64,000 nt of DNA, taken from the NCBI RefSeq assembly GCF_016801865.2, contig NC_068939.1, positions 86,705,381 through 86,769,380 of the forward strand. Reading direction: 5' to 3'. The translations under genes were made by a program, and so were the position numbers. This document shows, in pieces, positions 23,246-36,400 of this stretch. The DNA comes from Culex pipiens pallens. Its lineage: Eukaryota > Arthropoda > Insecta > Diptera > Culicidae. Below the pieces are notes generated by a model that was not told the origin of the DNA, searched no databases, and saw only the letters and a program-made list of their open reading frames with translations. Within the stretch, counting starts at the first letter, position 1. Each line of letters opens with the position of its first letter.

Positions 23246-24110
23246 TGTTCTCTTCTTTCAAGCCTTCGGACGCCAATGGCCGAAACGTAATCTTGCAATA
23301 GAAACCTTTTTTTTCAAATCGAAAAAAATGTCACCAAACTCGTAACATCCTCCCAAAGCAAAAACCTGTGAAATATCTTGAAACCGGACGTTCTCCCTCC
23401 GGTTTGCGAGAGTGGCAATGTCCAAATAAAAAACATACAAATTCCCGCCGGACAAAAGCTCACGGAGCTCAAATTTATTGTGCATAACTTTCACCACATG
23501 GCTCAACTCCAAAACTTCGGACTTTAAACTTCATCGGCCATGTGCGCGACGACGGTGATGCTGCATAAGGGTGATGTTTCTTTGTTTGTTTGTTGTGTCT
23601 GGTGTGAAATTTGATTTAAAGTTTTTTTTTTCTGAACTTTAAGCTTAAAATTATGACTTGAATTCCCTACAGGTTCTGAACCGTTATGGTTGAAATTTTC
23701 TTCAAAATTGAAGTTTTTTTTAAATTTCGCTTGAACATTTTATTTTATTTAAATGTTTACATTTATCAAGTGTTTTAAGAGATCCAATATTTGATCAACT
23801 TTTTTCCCATTCCAATAAAGTTATCAGAAAGAATAAATTGAAAATTTCTTTAAATTTTTACTATGAACCACCCTATCTTCCATTTGTAAATAATGCTTTT
23901 CTCCGTCTGTCAGTTATTCACTGCTTCAAAAGAGCGTTCCAAACGAAGAACCGGTGTGGCGGACGGTCGGGCAGCCGCCGCACCGTGCGCAATGAATGAA
24001 AACAAATGAAAATTTAAATTAAATGTAATAAAATAGCAATTATTACCTGCACGCCGGACGCACGCGGATTGCAACGAGTGTCGGTCAAAATAAAAAAAAG
24101 AAAAGTCGAG

Positions 24111-24160
24111 AACAGAACACTGATGAAGTCTGCAAGTAGTAGACGAAATACGTATCTGTC
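24111..24160 (+). ncRNA. Hammerhead-ribozyme-like motif (type I, short stem III)
   Basis: The conserved core halves are present: CTGATGA at 24120-24126 and GAAA at 24145-24148. Stem II is GTCT (24128-24131) with AGAC (24141-24144), loop GCAAGTAGT. Stem III is the palindrome ATAC|GTAT (24148-24155) with no loop, as in minimal type I motifs thought to act as dimers. The predicted cleavage site is after C24156 (an AUC triplet, obeying NUH). Stem I starts TGT (24157-24159) with ACA (24117-24119). One extra A (24127) between the core and stem II departs from the textbook fold. Such motifs accompany Penelope-like and other retroelements in arthropods. Confidence 0.5.
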
Positions 24161-24479
24161 AAGATATTAAAAATATATAGCGGAATTAAAAGGAACAACT
24201 CGTCTCTTTGTATTCACAGTAATGCATTCTGCTAAAACGCTCAACCAAACCACAAGAATAGGGTGGTTCTGAGATTTACTTTTTATTTATATTTGAGCAA
24301 ATTGGAAATAGGGAAAATCAAATATTCATAACATTTTTTTTTATTTAAAATTCGGAAAAAAATGCTCATGAATAACAGTAGATTTAACAAGTTAAATACA
24401 AAAAAAAAACATTTCAAAAGTAGTTATATTTTTTCGAAAAGCATGCTTGAAAAATATTAACAAGTTAAACTTTCCAGAA

Positions 24480-25930
24480 CCACCCTCGTCCCCGCTTGCG
24501 GTCACTCGACTCTTGGGGATGCCGATGACCAGATAGACCGGTTCTTCTTCGCACCACCAAGCGAGCAACACTTTGTCATAAACCGAAAATATTTCGCGGT
24601 CCGTACTCAATGGTGTGGTGTACCGTGCGTACCGCAAAACGGTTCAAAATAGATGTGCTCTCAATTCGAGTACCGAGTTTCTTGAACTTGAATTCTGTGT
24701 GTGTGTTTTTTCCCACCAACTTTGTTCCGCCTTATTTTGGCGCGTTTTTTTCTGGCATTTTTTTCATAATTTGAATTTGGCCACGTGTGTTGCATGACCA
24801 ATTGGAGGGGCTGATGAACCACCACGTGATTGTGCACTTTTTAGGCAGTCAATTTTTAGTCCAATTTTGGCGCTAACGTCGAAAATTTCCCCCAATCAGA
24901 TGTAAATCGCAAGCAAATCGTACCTTCTTACACGACCATCATCATCAGCAGTCATATACGTAATAGTTGGACTCGGTGGTTTCTTCAGCTGATTGTTGAT
25001 TTCCAGCTGCTGCTGCCACAGTGTTTATTGATACACGAGATACTTACTCCACTCGCTTTCTCTCCGGAACATTCCAAACCGCTGACTCTGGTGGCCACAA
25101 CCGTCAGCGAGGTGCGTCTGAGGGGCTTCTTTCAATATTTACTTTTGGTCACTATCTCACCTCTTGCCGGAGTCGGATGCTGCAATACGGACACTTGAGT
25201 TCTCAGAAAAAAAAACATTTAATTTAATTACTAATTATGTTTAGTAGCACTTGATTTGTTGAAATTTTGAGAAAAGAATCAAACTTTCAAGTGAATCCTA
25301 TTTTTTTTTTTTAGAAAATTAAATAATAAAACAATGTAAATTTCTCAGACAATTTCTTTCCTCGTACCTTGTGGTAGTATCAACATTAAGATTCACTCGA
25401 TTACATCTTTCGATGATGATGGAGTTGTTTACGAGCTGGAAGGCTTGCTGAATGGTGTGTATGGTCATTGGTTACTTATGTTTTACAAAATATGGCCATC
25501 GGGCCAAAAGTAAACTTTCTACAAAGCAAAATCTGTCAGTTTTAATCGACGATCCAAGTGGAGTTGCTTACGTAAATTAAACATTTTCTTGCTTGATTAA
25601 AATACACCACTTCACAAAGCTCCCGTCAACCGTAGAAAATTCCATAAACATAAGAATAATTCGTTGCACAGTTTCCTCCTCATCAAGATACTTTACATTT
25701 TACTTTCCCATTCGGCTCACGTTCGCTCGAAACTGTACCACGAACGCGGTACAAAATTTAGCAGTGGCAACGGCCAATTCCGTGGCATTCACGCGTGCGG
25801 CTTATTTTAATCACCCCACGACTGTCTTAATTCATGCCGATTGTGCAATACCGAGCCGCTGCCAACGCCACCACGCAGCGTCAATCAATCAGTTTCTGTC
25901 ATGTCTGCTACTGCGCCATGTTTGAGTTGG
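24480..25930. other. Less repetitive intronic island
   Basis: GC-richer, less repetitive DNA. A 110-codon frame on the + strand (25593-25925) has no recognised motif and begins without a convincing start context. I cannot support a gene here. Confidence 0.3.
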
Positions 25931-26300
25931 AGCAGCAAGTCGGAAAAAACTTTCACATTTCTGATTAGAATGAAAGGGAATAAATGTTTTTTCTTTTATT
26001 TTTGAGGTAAACTCAATTTCAATTTAAAATTTGCACATTAAATTTACCATCAAATTTTTTACGTGTCTCTCGATTTTTACAGTTGAGTAACGAGAATTGG
26101 CAGTTTTTGATTATTTTTATTATATTTTTTTTTTTCGAAAAATACGTAGTGTCATCTTATTACCCTATGCCTTAATCACGATATCTCGGATACTTTTGGT
26201 TAAATTTTCAGTGCACAGTGCTCCAGATCCCAAAATTAAGTAGAAAATGTTGTCTACAGAACAGTTGTTGCAAAAAAAACCTAATTTTTCAGGAATATTA

Positions 26301-28428
26301 CACGGAGAGACCGGCCAGGGCAAATCTAAGAAAATCTTGGTTAATTTAACTTAAAGTATGGGTTAATTTTTTACACAGCTTTTTTTTTAACAAACGATTT
26401 TTGATTTTGTTAACCCAAAATTGCTGACCACCAGTATCTAAAAGTAACTAAAAAAATAGTTAGAATTGCCATTTTTGTTGGTTAAATGGCCGAAAAAAAT
26501 TTCTAGCAGTCGACTGCTAGAATATTTTTTTCAGAAAATTAACTAATTTTTTTTTGTTTCAGCTGAAATATTGTGGAATATTCTGAAAAAAACAGGCTGG
26601 CCCATATTTTTTAACTATTTTTTAACATTTTTTTTCGTTGTATCAACTGAAATTTTTTTGCATGCAGCAAATTATTAGTGGTTTATAACAAAACATTTCT
26701 TAATTAGACATAATTTATGTAAGTGTTGATTTATATTTTCTGTAATTATCTAACGATATAGGCTAGGCCGAATTTCTAGCTATATTTTAACTAATGTCTT
26801 ACTTAAATGCAAAAAAATATTCGTACATGTAGTCAATAATTAGCTGTTGCTAGTAATATTTGTATTGAATTTGCAGTAAATTTTATAATAATTCCTCACA
26901 AATTAATTTATTGTACTTGTATTTATTTGTATTTTATTTTATTATTATTATAAAACATGTAAAGTTTGATTAATGTTTTAAAAAATATAAAAAAAGCATT
27001 TTACAAATTTTGTTAAACATATTTAAAAAATATGTTTAATTTCTCGTGAATTCCTTAAAAGTAGAAACCGAGCAAAATTTTCACCAAGTTTTAAGCTTAT
27101 ATTTTTATTGTGTTTTATAAAATTGAGTGTTGTATTCACTTACCATCACTGTGAAATCATCCGATAAGTCATCATCATCTACAACGGTCTCAGGTTTAGT
27201 TATTTTTCTTGTGGTTGGACACAGAATTCACACCAAAGCGAACCTTTTGCTGCAAATAGACATATGAAATTTATTGGTAATTTTATACAAAATTCTTAAT
27301 TTTGGCTATAAACTGATAAAAGGAACGTATATAAATGTAATTATAATGAGGAAAGAAGAAATATCAATTATGCTACTTACCAAGCTTGCATTAATTTAAC
27401 AACTACTTTTGGCAACACACTTTCATTGCATTTGATTCAATTTATTCAACGTACTCCGATTCCTGAAAACAATATTTTGAGTTTTACTAACCAGTTTATT
27501 GAGCAGTCTTCTTTCAACAGCATTTTTAAAATATTAATATCTTCTTTTGTATATCTTTTATAAATTTTATTTTTGAGACATTTCCCATCATTCAATTTTT
27601 ATTTTGATATCTTGTGTACGCATTTCCATGTGTTTATGGTTGATGATTCTGAAAAAATAATGGTTTATTAAAATTGTGTCCATCGTAAACACGAAGGTTT
27701 TTTATGTTTCAGTTTTCTAATTTAAATCACAATAGATAAATTGTTGTGTAAAATTAAACCCATACTTACTTAGATTAACCAACATTTTGTTAAATTTGCC
27801 CGTGCAAGTATTGTCGTGCAAGAGTTGGCCCGCCTCTTCCTTCCACTGCCCCTCTCTTTCCTCCAAACATTATCATAAAGTCCCATCGCATCAGAGGTCC
27901 TCATTGCGAATGTCCTCGTCTTGCTCTTCATAGTTTATCACCTGCAAAGAAATCATCAATAAACTTACTCACCAATTGCACCTCCACAGTTGCAGCAGTG
28001 TGCACTTCGATTTGCCACGTCAACTTAGCCAAAAAGTGTGATTTTCACCTTTCACATCCTCTTAGTTCATAATTAACAACACAAACTCAACAAATCGACC
28101 GCTCTCGTTCGAATCCTGACTTCAAATGACAGACGTAAACAAACCCAAGTTCATCTTTTAAATATTCAACCAATTGTAAATTATATTCAACCAACAAAAT
28201 TTTTGATTTTCCTAAAACCAAAGCTAACAGTCGAGCACGTTCATTCGAGTTCGGGAAATCTGTTAGCTTTTTGCCTTTAGCATTTTCAACAAACAGGTTA
28301 TTCAATTATTACTGAATTTTAGTTATTTTAACGAAATATTGGCAGTAACAAGTACGTTTTTGTTAAAATATACGAAAGTAAAATCAACAATTTTAATTGT
28401 TAAAATTTCTGGGCATAGTCTCTCCGTG
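26301..28428. mobile_element. 2.1-kb TA-flanked element with CACGGAGAGAC termini
   Basis: CACGGAGAGAC (26301-26311) and its inverse (28418-28428) bound the element, with TA at 26299-26300 and 28429-28430, as for Tc1/mariner-type insertions. No transposase was seen. On the - strand there are several intron-like boundaries: donors at about 27972 (GTGAGTAAG), 27771 (GTAAGTATG), 27382 (GTAAGTAG) and 27143 (GTAAGTG), and acceptors at about 27943 (TTCTTTGCAG), 27654 (TTTTTTCAG), 27464 (TTGTTTTCAG) and 27251 (TATTTGCAG). The intervening segments hold short acidic frames (VINYEEQDEDIRNEDL, and a stretch with VVDDDDLSDDF). They also hold stops and do not join into one protein. Confidence 0.6.
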
Positions 28429-28429
28429 T

Positions 28430-29090
28430 ATTGGGATTTTTTTCGTCTGCTAGAATGTTTCCTACCCAATCAACTTTGTCGAAGACACAAACATATTTTC
28501 TCGCGATCTACGCCTTCTATGACCAAATTTAGAGAAAGCATCTGAGCAAACCTTCAAAAATATTTTTTTTAACGTAGCAATTCAGGGTTAAGTTTTAGAG
28601 AAAAGTGATGTTCGGGGCATTTTTAGAGCTCTAAAAACCAAAAAAAGAACATCAGAATTGAACCAAAAGTCAAAATATAGATTTTTGGTCACATTTTGAG
28701 TTTATTTGATAATTTTACATAGAAATTCTGAGGGCAGATTCAAATTCATCGGGCAAAACTACAAGTAAAATGCCTTTGAAATTTTTCAGCGTTTGTAGTG
28801 ATAGATCTCCCCTTTCGAATGCAACCTGGCGCTTTTTCGAGATGTTTTGATATTTAAAAATATTTGTTTTTTAGAGCTCTAAAAGCTTCCCAAACATCAC
28901 TTTTCTCTAAAACTTAACCCTGAATTGCTACGTTCGAAAACAGATATTTAAAGGTTTGCGCAGATGCTTTCTATATATTTTGTCTAAGAAAACGTCAATT
29001 ACGAGATAAAATTTTGGTGTCTTCGACAAAATTACTTGGGTTGGTAAGCCTAACATTTTTTTTGAATACGAAAAAAATCCCAAAAATATC
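28430..29090. repeat. Foldback repeat centred near 28753
   Basis: Sequence around 28571-28640 (ACGTAGCAATTCAGGGTTAA and onward) is mirrored at about 28862-28935. Outer parts (28440-28555 against about 28940-29070, sharing TTGTCGAAGACAC / GTGTCTTCGACAA) also pair imperfectly. It is an old palindromic repeat with no coding content. Confidence 0.55.
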
Positions 29091-29901
29091 CTTGAAAAGT
29101 TAGATTTTTAAATACCCCCCAATCGTGAACCACCCTAATTTTCAACTAAACCAAAAGTTGTCCTTTTCCATTTGCAACAACTCTTCTGAAGACTAGGTAT
29201 CTCCAAAAAAAGCTCCAAAACTTTTTCGGAAAATTCATTTTCCACTTAATTTTGTGATCTGAACAACTGGGAAGTGTTAAAAAGTGAACAGAGAATTTTA
29301 ATTCAACTTGAAGTTGAATTAATAATAAAATAATCCTAAATTTTTCCGTGGACCTATTTTTTTATTTCGATCGAAAATCCCTTCTCAAAATACAGATTTT
29401 CGAATATTTACTTGCCTATTTTGTATGACTATCCCACAAAATTCTATGGAGCCTTGTATGGAAATACTTATGATGCAAAATGGGTTCATTTGAGTTAGAG
29501 AATAAATGGACAAAGTTAATCCAAATCAAAAAGAACAACATAACGATTCTTGGAAAAAAATTGCGAAATTCTAGAGAAATACACTACATATTTTTTTTAG
29601 TTCAATGAAATTTGTTGCAATGTTTGGTTGAAAGAATGATAAAAAAGTAGAAAAACAAGAATTTACGCATTATAAATCTGGAGTTTCGATCCACGATTCT
29701 CGATCTATATTCAGACCAGCGTTGAAAATGAGTGATAAAAAAAATTATCATCTAATAATTCCGGCACTAAATATCAGAGAGTATTGCGACCGTCACAACA
29801 GCTCTTTTCCTCGACCTCGCGCTCTCTCCGCTGAATCTTTCTCTCTTTCTCTCTCTCTTTGCTCTCTGAAAACCGCTATGATTTGGGGCTTGAGTTTTCA
29901 G

Positions 29902-30992
29902 TAGTGCGTCCATTCCGGGAATTCCCGGGACAAAAATCCCGGGATTTTTCCAAAACCGAGAATTCCTGAATCCCGGGATTTTTCATATTTTGTCCCGGGA
30001 ATTCCCGAAATTGAAAACATATAAAATTTTGGTCTAGGAATTCAGATTTGGTTGTGGAAATTAGTAATCGATAAGCATTTTAAAGCATTCAAATTTGTAT
30101 TCGGCATATAACAGCATTAATTTGACAGGGAAAATTGTTCAAATTTTTGTTTAAAGATCCGCAAAATGCTTTGCACCTTAGATATCTTCTACTAAATTTT
30201 ATTTATTTAAAAAAAGACTTATTATTATATTCATGTATATTTATGACTTTAAACTTGAAAAAAAGCATAATATTTTAAAAATTATTTAGCTATTCATCAT
30301 AAACCGGCATCTGGAGCAAATCAGGACAAAAGTAACGAATTTTGACAACTGTTTAAGCTAATTTGTTTTTGAATAATGTTCTGATTGTTTTGATTGATTT
30401 CGATTACAACAGGAACAGATCAAAACAATTAGTACACCGATTTCCAAATTTATTGCTCTAAAATCTCCTGTACCTATTCAGACTGCAGTCCCGATTATAC
30501 CCAGTTGGTAGTTGGTTGGTAGTGACTTAAAGATAATTTTTAAAATATGTTTTTAAATATAAAACATAAAAATCCAAACTTATCCAAAGTGTTAAATTGT
30601 CTGGTATAATTTTATTTCTTGTTGTTTAAGACACTTTAATTGAAATTGTATAAGCTTCTGTAGTTATATTGTATAACTAAAAAAATAAAAGAAATATATT
30701 CAAAATTCTGGTTCAATTAAATTCCAAAGCACATCAAAGAACACATTTTTTAAATGTGTTTTAAACTATCTAAAGACTGCTGTCCTTGTTCAGATTGAAG
30801 TGTAGCTTATCACCATTAACAGTTTTGAGCTAATTGTATGATTTAAGCAAGCAAAAACGTAACAAATATAATGAAAAAATAGATTTTTTGACTGCTGCAA
30901 AAATTTCCCGAGATCCCGGGAATTCCCGGGATTCAAAAAATATTTTTCCCGTTTCCCGGGAAATTCAAAACCCGGGAAAATTGGACGCCCTA
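29902..30992. mobile_element. hAT-type non-autonomous element with perfect 8-bp target duplication
   Basis: GTTTTCAG occurs immediately before (29894-29901) and after (30993-31000) the element. The termini TAGTGCGTCCA and, inverted, TAGGGCGTCCA are followed at both ends by clusters of CCCGGGAATTCCCGGG-like palindromes. An 8-bp duplication with TAG ends is diagnostic of hAT-like transposition. The 1,091-bp body is AT-rich and has no transposase. Confidence 0.85.
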
Positions 30993-31444
30993 GTTTTCAG
31001 GCATGATGATTTTAATCGCTGATAACTGAGAGTTTGATATTATTACAGCCCTGGTCAAATCAAGCAAATCAGGATTCGGGGCGTTTTTCATATATATGAC
31101 ATTATGACATTATAAGGTGGTTCGTCACTACGGATCTCACCTGATTTCTCTTCTTACTTGTTCATATTCAATGTTTAAATCAAGCACGAAAATGTAAATG
31201 AGCCAAAGCCGAACGTCTATCTTGCTCATTCCTAATGTAAACATCAACTGACTGAGCCGTTTGTTACTCCTTTTTCGTATAAAGATAGAAATCCATGAAA
31301 AAGTTTTTTTTATCAGTGTGATATATAAAACAGTTTCAGTTGTGACTATTTGGTTGATTTGTCTTAAATAGTAATTTAAGCTCTTGCTTTTTTTAAATAA
31401 AAAAAGATTTTTGACTGACCTAAGCTTGAAAAAAACTAAATCAA

Positions 31445-32640
31445 AAACGTTACTTAATCCACCTTTAGGTGGTTGGTGCCTTCCTTGCAATCGTAAAGAG
31501 AATACACTACAAAAAAGTGTATAAATAACACTTATTTCTTTCAAAATATCTGAGATCCGGCCTCAAAAAAAGTGTAGTAAAACACTAAAGAACTTATAAC
31601 TTTTGATAGGGTTGTCAAATCTTCAATCGTTTGGGCTCATTGGAAAGGTCTTTTGATTACCTATCCAACGATGGGTCGCATGATAGATCCGGACAACTTT
31701 TTTATCAAAATACTTGAGATCCGGCCTCAAAAAAGTGTATAAATAACACTTAAGTGTCAATAATAATAAATAACACTTAAGTGTCAATAACTTTTGATAG
31801 GATTGTCAGATCCTTGATGTTTTAGGCTCATTTGAAAGGTCTTTCGATTATCTAACTAACGATGGGTCGCATGATGGACCCGGACATCATTTTCATTGAA
31901 ATATCTGAGATCCGGCCTCAAAAAAGTGTATAAATAACACTTAAGTGCTCATAACTTTTGATGGGTTTGTCAGATCTCCAATCTTTTGAATGCGTTGGGA
32001 AGGTTTCAAATACGTTTCTAATAATATATAGCATGACGGGATTTCATACAAAACCATCCTTTTTACAATCTTCATAAGTTAAGTTAAAATCGTTTTTTTA
32101 GCATAACTTTTGAAGTACTTTACTAAACTTCATAATATTAACTAGGGTTTTGTGGGACCCCAAGACGGATCGAATGAAACCAAAATGGGCCAAATCGGTT
32201 CAGCCAGTCCGGAGATAATCGTGTACATATTTTTCGGTGCACGGACTCACATCCAGACACACGCACAGACATAGGGGAACTATACCCTTTCTCAGCCTAT
32301 TTCTATTATCGGCCTATCAGCACTTTGATCATGAATTACAGCTTTCATAAAGTGTTTTTGACTGTTCCAAAGTAATAAATAGCTCAAATGAAAGTGAGCA
32401 AGCAACTCTTCATTGATGATACATCTGAAAATGTTGATTTAATAGCGGAAAACGGCAAAAGTGATGAGAATTGGTCGTACGGCTTAGAGTGATTAAAATG
32501 GGTATATTTCCCCTATATTCAGAATTTGATTCTGAGTCGATAGGTATACGTGAAGGTGGGTCTACGATGTCGAATTAAGAAGTTCATTTTTCAAGTGATT
32601 TTATAGCCTTTCCTCATCGAGGTGAGGAAGGCAAAAATGA
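31445..32640 (+). repeat. Interspersed repeat with internal tandem duplication (copy 1)
   Basis: It starts ACGTTACTTAATCCACC and ends GGTGAGGAAGGCAAAAA. A second copy in the same orientation occupies about 47268-48000 with the same start and end. Inside, a unit of about 164 bp marked by GAGATCCGGCCTC occurs three times (31552, 31716 and 31907). The last interval is 27 nt longer because of a short duplicated stretch around AATAACACTTAAGTGTCAAT. Transposon class unknown. The 135-codon - strand frame at 31137-31544 is not convincing. Confidence 0.65.
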
Positions 32641-32815
32641 GAGTAAAACTTTAATGTAATGAAATATATCTAGGAATTTAGCCTTAAGTTTTGCGTACTT
32701 TCTCGATCTGTGGTCCCAAAAAGATTTTTTTTTAATTCTTTAAATAATTTGAGGTTTGATGACTAATGTTTATTTTATTTTTTTAAAGGGCCTGACAAAA
32801 ACTTACACGAAAAAA

Positions 32816-33449
32816 AGTGTTCCAGAAATCGTGCAAATCCTACCATGAAAACGTGAATATTGAGATTTTTAATTTACGAATTTTTTAACTATGAAAATTG
32901 GGCAGGAATCGTGAATAAATATGCATAACTTTCCATGACCGATTTCACTCGTAAACGTGAATAATGTTCATGATTCCATGGAATGGATGAATGAAGTCGT
33001 GAAAAATATTCATGATTTTATGAATAAAAATTCATGATCACGATCAAAAAAATATACCTCGCGAATAAAAATTCATGATGTCATGCTTAAAATCAGGAGT
33101 GTAGCCAGAATTTTGGTTCGGGGGGGCTGGAAGAAGAAATTTTCTTCTTTTTTACTTCTTCTTCCCTCTCTCCCATATGTCTTCCAAAAATTTCGGGGGG
33201 GGGGGGGGGAGACTTCAGCTCGAAACCATGCATGAATTTCATGAATTCATGACAAAAAAATTTTGAAATCATGAATTTAATTCACGTTTACGAGCCATGT
33301 TTAGCCATATTTTAGCCATGAATGAAAACCTTAAATTCATGAATTTTTATGCATGAAAAGTATCACGAAATTATTCACGAAATTATTCACGATTCACGAA
33401 ATTATTCCCGAATCGAAATTTATGATTTCTCGCACACTTTTTTTCCGTG
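32816..33449. mobile_element. MITE with CACG(G)AAAAAAAGTG termini, TA target site
   Basis: Left end CACGAAAAAAAGTGT and right end CACTTTTTTTCCGTG are inverted over about 28 bp with small differences, between TA at 32814-32815 and 33450-33451. The body is full of short TTCATGAA / ATTCACGA palindromes. An unrelated patch at about 33098-33225 with a run of 15 G (33195-33209) appears to be a nested insertion. Confidence 0.7.
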
Positions 33450-33451
33450 TA

Positions 33452-36400
33452 AAATGAAAAGTATACTGGCCTCATGAAAATAATTCAATCCAAATCTGTG
33501 GATCCAAATCTAAATAAGGTTTTGAATACATTTAAAAAAATGGACATCAAATTCATTTTAACCTATTTGAAACTCCATTTTAAATTTGGATCACAAATTG
33601 AACCAAAAACCTACATAACGACGAGTCCTCACGTACGGTTTGCTACTAAAATACAAATAATTTGACACAAAATCAGCTCGTATTTCCCCGCCAGTACACT
33701 GCACAAAACAACAAATCGCAAACCTGCAGAAACAAATCACCAGAGTGAACAGAGCATCGAAGTGCAAACAGAGCTGCAGTTAGCGCAAAACGTGACTCGC
33801 ATGTGAATCAATCAATATTGCATTGTAAAAAAGCTCCAAACAGCCGTGTACGCGACGACCACGCGCGAAAGTTCAACACATAAATCTATAAAAATAAAAA
33901 CCAGCAAAAAAGAGATCATAAAAGCTCCTGGGAAACGCAGCCCAGCTTTTCCCACCACCAGCGCGAAACAATTAAGCGTCTATTGACACAGAAATAACAA
34001 AAGTGCGAAAAGTAAACAAGAAAATTGCTATCAAGGCTTGAACCCGGGAGCTGATGATTGATGGGGCGCAGAATTAATGGCCACTCATGAATGACGGCAA
34101 AAGCGCTCACATGGGTGCAGATGCGCCTCGCGATAGAGAGCGAGAGAGACAGAGAGAGAGGGGTGGAAAATGGGAAAAGTGCGAAATAGTTTATCTCGCA
34201 CTACTTTTCTACTTTGGATTTGTCAGTGTGTGTGTGTGTGTGTGGCACAGTGGCACAGCCCTGAAGGTCTCGTGGATGCTGAAGGGATTTTTTTATTTTA
34301 CTTTTATGCATATGATTAGCGAATTTACATAATTTTCTAGGTTACTTGCTAGGGCAGGTAACGGTGAGTGTGTGTAACGGTTATTTTTATCTTGATCACA
34401 ATTTTTATCATTTAATTTATTTCCATTTCTTCAATTTAAATCATCGAAAAGCTCGTCCAATTTCCCATAAGTTTGCCTTTGACAACATTTTAATTGCTAT
34501 TATGGAATTACAGATATAAGCATAATTAGATTGCTTATAACTCAAAACTGAAAAATTGGATATATGTAGGGCACTATTCTCAACAACTTGTACAAGGAAT
34601 TTTGTCAAAATATTGATAGCGACGCAAAATTTATATCATTAAACGAAAAATCATGGCAATGATGGAAGTCTTCACGTTAAATTGAAATGCTGTCAATGTC
34701 AAACTTATGGGAACGGTAAAAATATATAAATGCCAAAAACCACAAAAAAGGCCAAATCAAGAATCGAATTCCCCCTATCGGTTTTTGAAAATTTTGACGT
34801 TTAGACCATATTAAAAAAAAGGTTTTCTAAACGATTTTTTTTTAGCTATCCTGCATTTTTGCAACATCTAATTCAAATTCACAAAAATTTTGAACGAATT
34901 CGTGACATCATATAAGCAGCGTGTTTTTTTTTCTTTCAGTCTATTTTCCAGAAAGCTCGTCAAATTTCCAACAAGTTTGCCTTTGAACCTTTTTTGATAC
35001 GATGGAACGGCTTCGAGAATATTCAAATAACTTACGCACTTCTCAAATATCATTCTCGATTGCAACTTGCTCCATATACACAAAAATGGCTTGTATAAGC
35101 CTAGGGTAATTTGTGAAAATTTTCAGTATTTTCAAAAAAAAAATCTAAATAAGTGAAGAAGTATGCAAAATTTCGCTTCGTTTGAAACCCATATTTCTTA
35201 TTTTAAAAATTTTAGTATTTTCGAAAAAATACGGTATTTTGTGATTTTTTTTGTATTTTCAAAAAAACAACTCTAATAAAGTGAAAAAACCGGGGGGATG
35301 GCAACCCTATTTCGACCAAAGCAAACTGACAACAGTCGACATTAGCACGGTTGTCAAATGAGAGCCCACAACAAAAGCACTAGCTGTCAAATGGTAGCCC
35401 ATAACAAATCATTGTTTGGGTTTTTGATTTTCAAATTTTCCGCAATTTAAACGATAAATTTCTGAAAAAACACGTGAATTGTATTGCTGATGGCAAATTC
35501 TATCATATTCTTGTAGATTCCATCCCAATATTGGCTGAAAATTCATATCGAAAAAAGTGATTTTTCTGTTTACCTTTTTTTGCTTTTTTTTCTTTTGGTC
35601 GACAAAACAGTGCGTCCGTACACTGAGAATCGGCATTACACATTTTCCAGTTTGATTTTACACATTTGCATGGGACTTTTGAGTTCAACCAGGATAACAC
35701 CCTTCGTGTTACCATATTAATATTTAATGATTCTCAGTGTTTGTTTTCTGAACTTCCAAGATGGCGTCTTCTTCGCTACCCCCTGGAAAAAACATACAAA
35801 ATTTCGCTTCGTTTGATACTCATATTGCAAATTATGGAAATTCGAGTATTTTCGAAAAAAAATACGCATTTTGTTAAAATTTAAGTATTTTATAAAAATA
35901 CTTTAAAAAAGTGAAAAAAACATTATAAAAAATCGCTTCGTTTGATACCCATATTGCAAATTATGAAAATTAGAGTATTTTCGAAAAAATATGTCATTTT
36001 GTGAACCATTTTGAGCCCATTTTTATACTTTAAATCTTACTACTTTTTCAAAACATATATTCTTAGTGAAAGCATTGAAAATTTAACATGAAATCGTTGA
36101 ATTAATCGATTTTTGAAAGATGGTTAAAATGAGTTATTGTCCATTATCGGCGATAAGATTATCGCCAATAGAATTATAGAAATAACGATAACGATAACGA
36201 TAAATTCGTCCCGACGAAAACGATAACCATTATCGTTATCGTCAGACGAAAAAAAATAAAAAAACGAAAGGAATTACTATTTTGCGAGAATATAGACTAT
36301 AGAGGAGAAAAGCAACTCGCGACAAAATTTTGAGGCTAGGAATTTTGACAGGTATGAGTTTCATAAAGTATTCGCTTCCTTTTCTCTCCCACAGAAAAAC

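Noticed and set aside
22909..23298. 129-codon - strand frame
   Set aside because: Opposite strand of a tRNA-derived SINE, as shown by its A and B boxes.
27144..27250. Real coding exon with VVDDDDLSDDFTVM
   Set aside because: All three frames contain stops between the apparent acceptor and donor, so at best it is a decayed exon.
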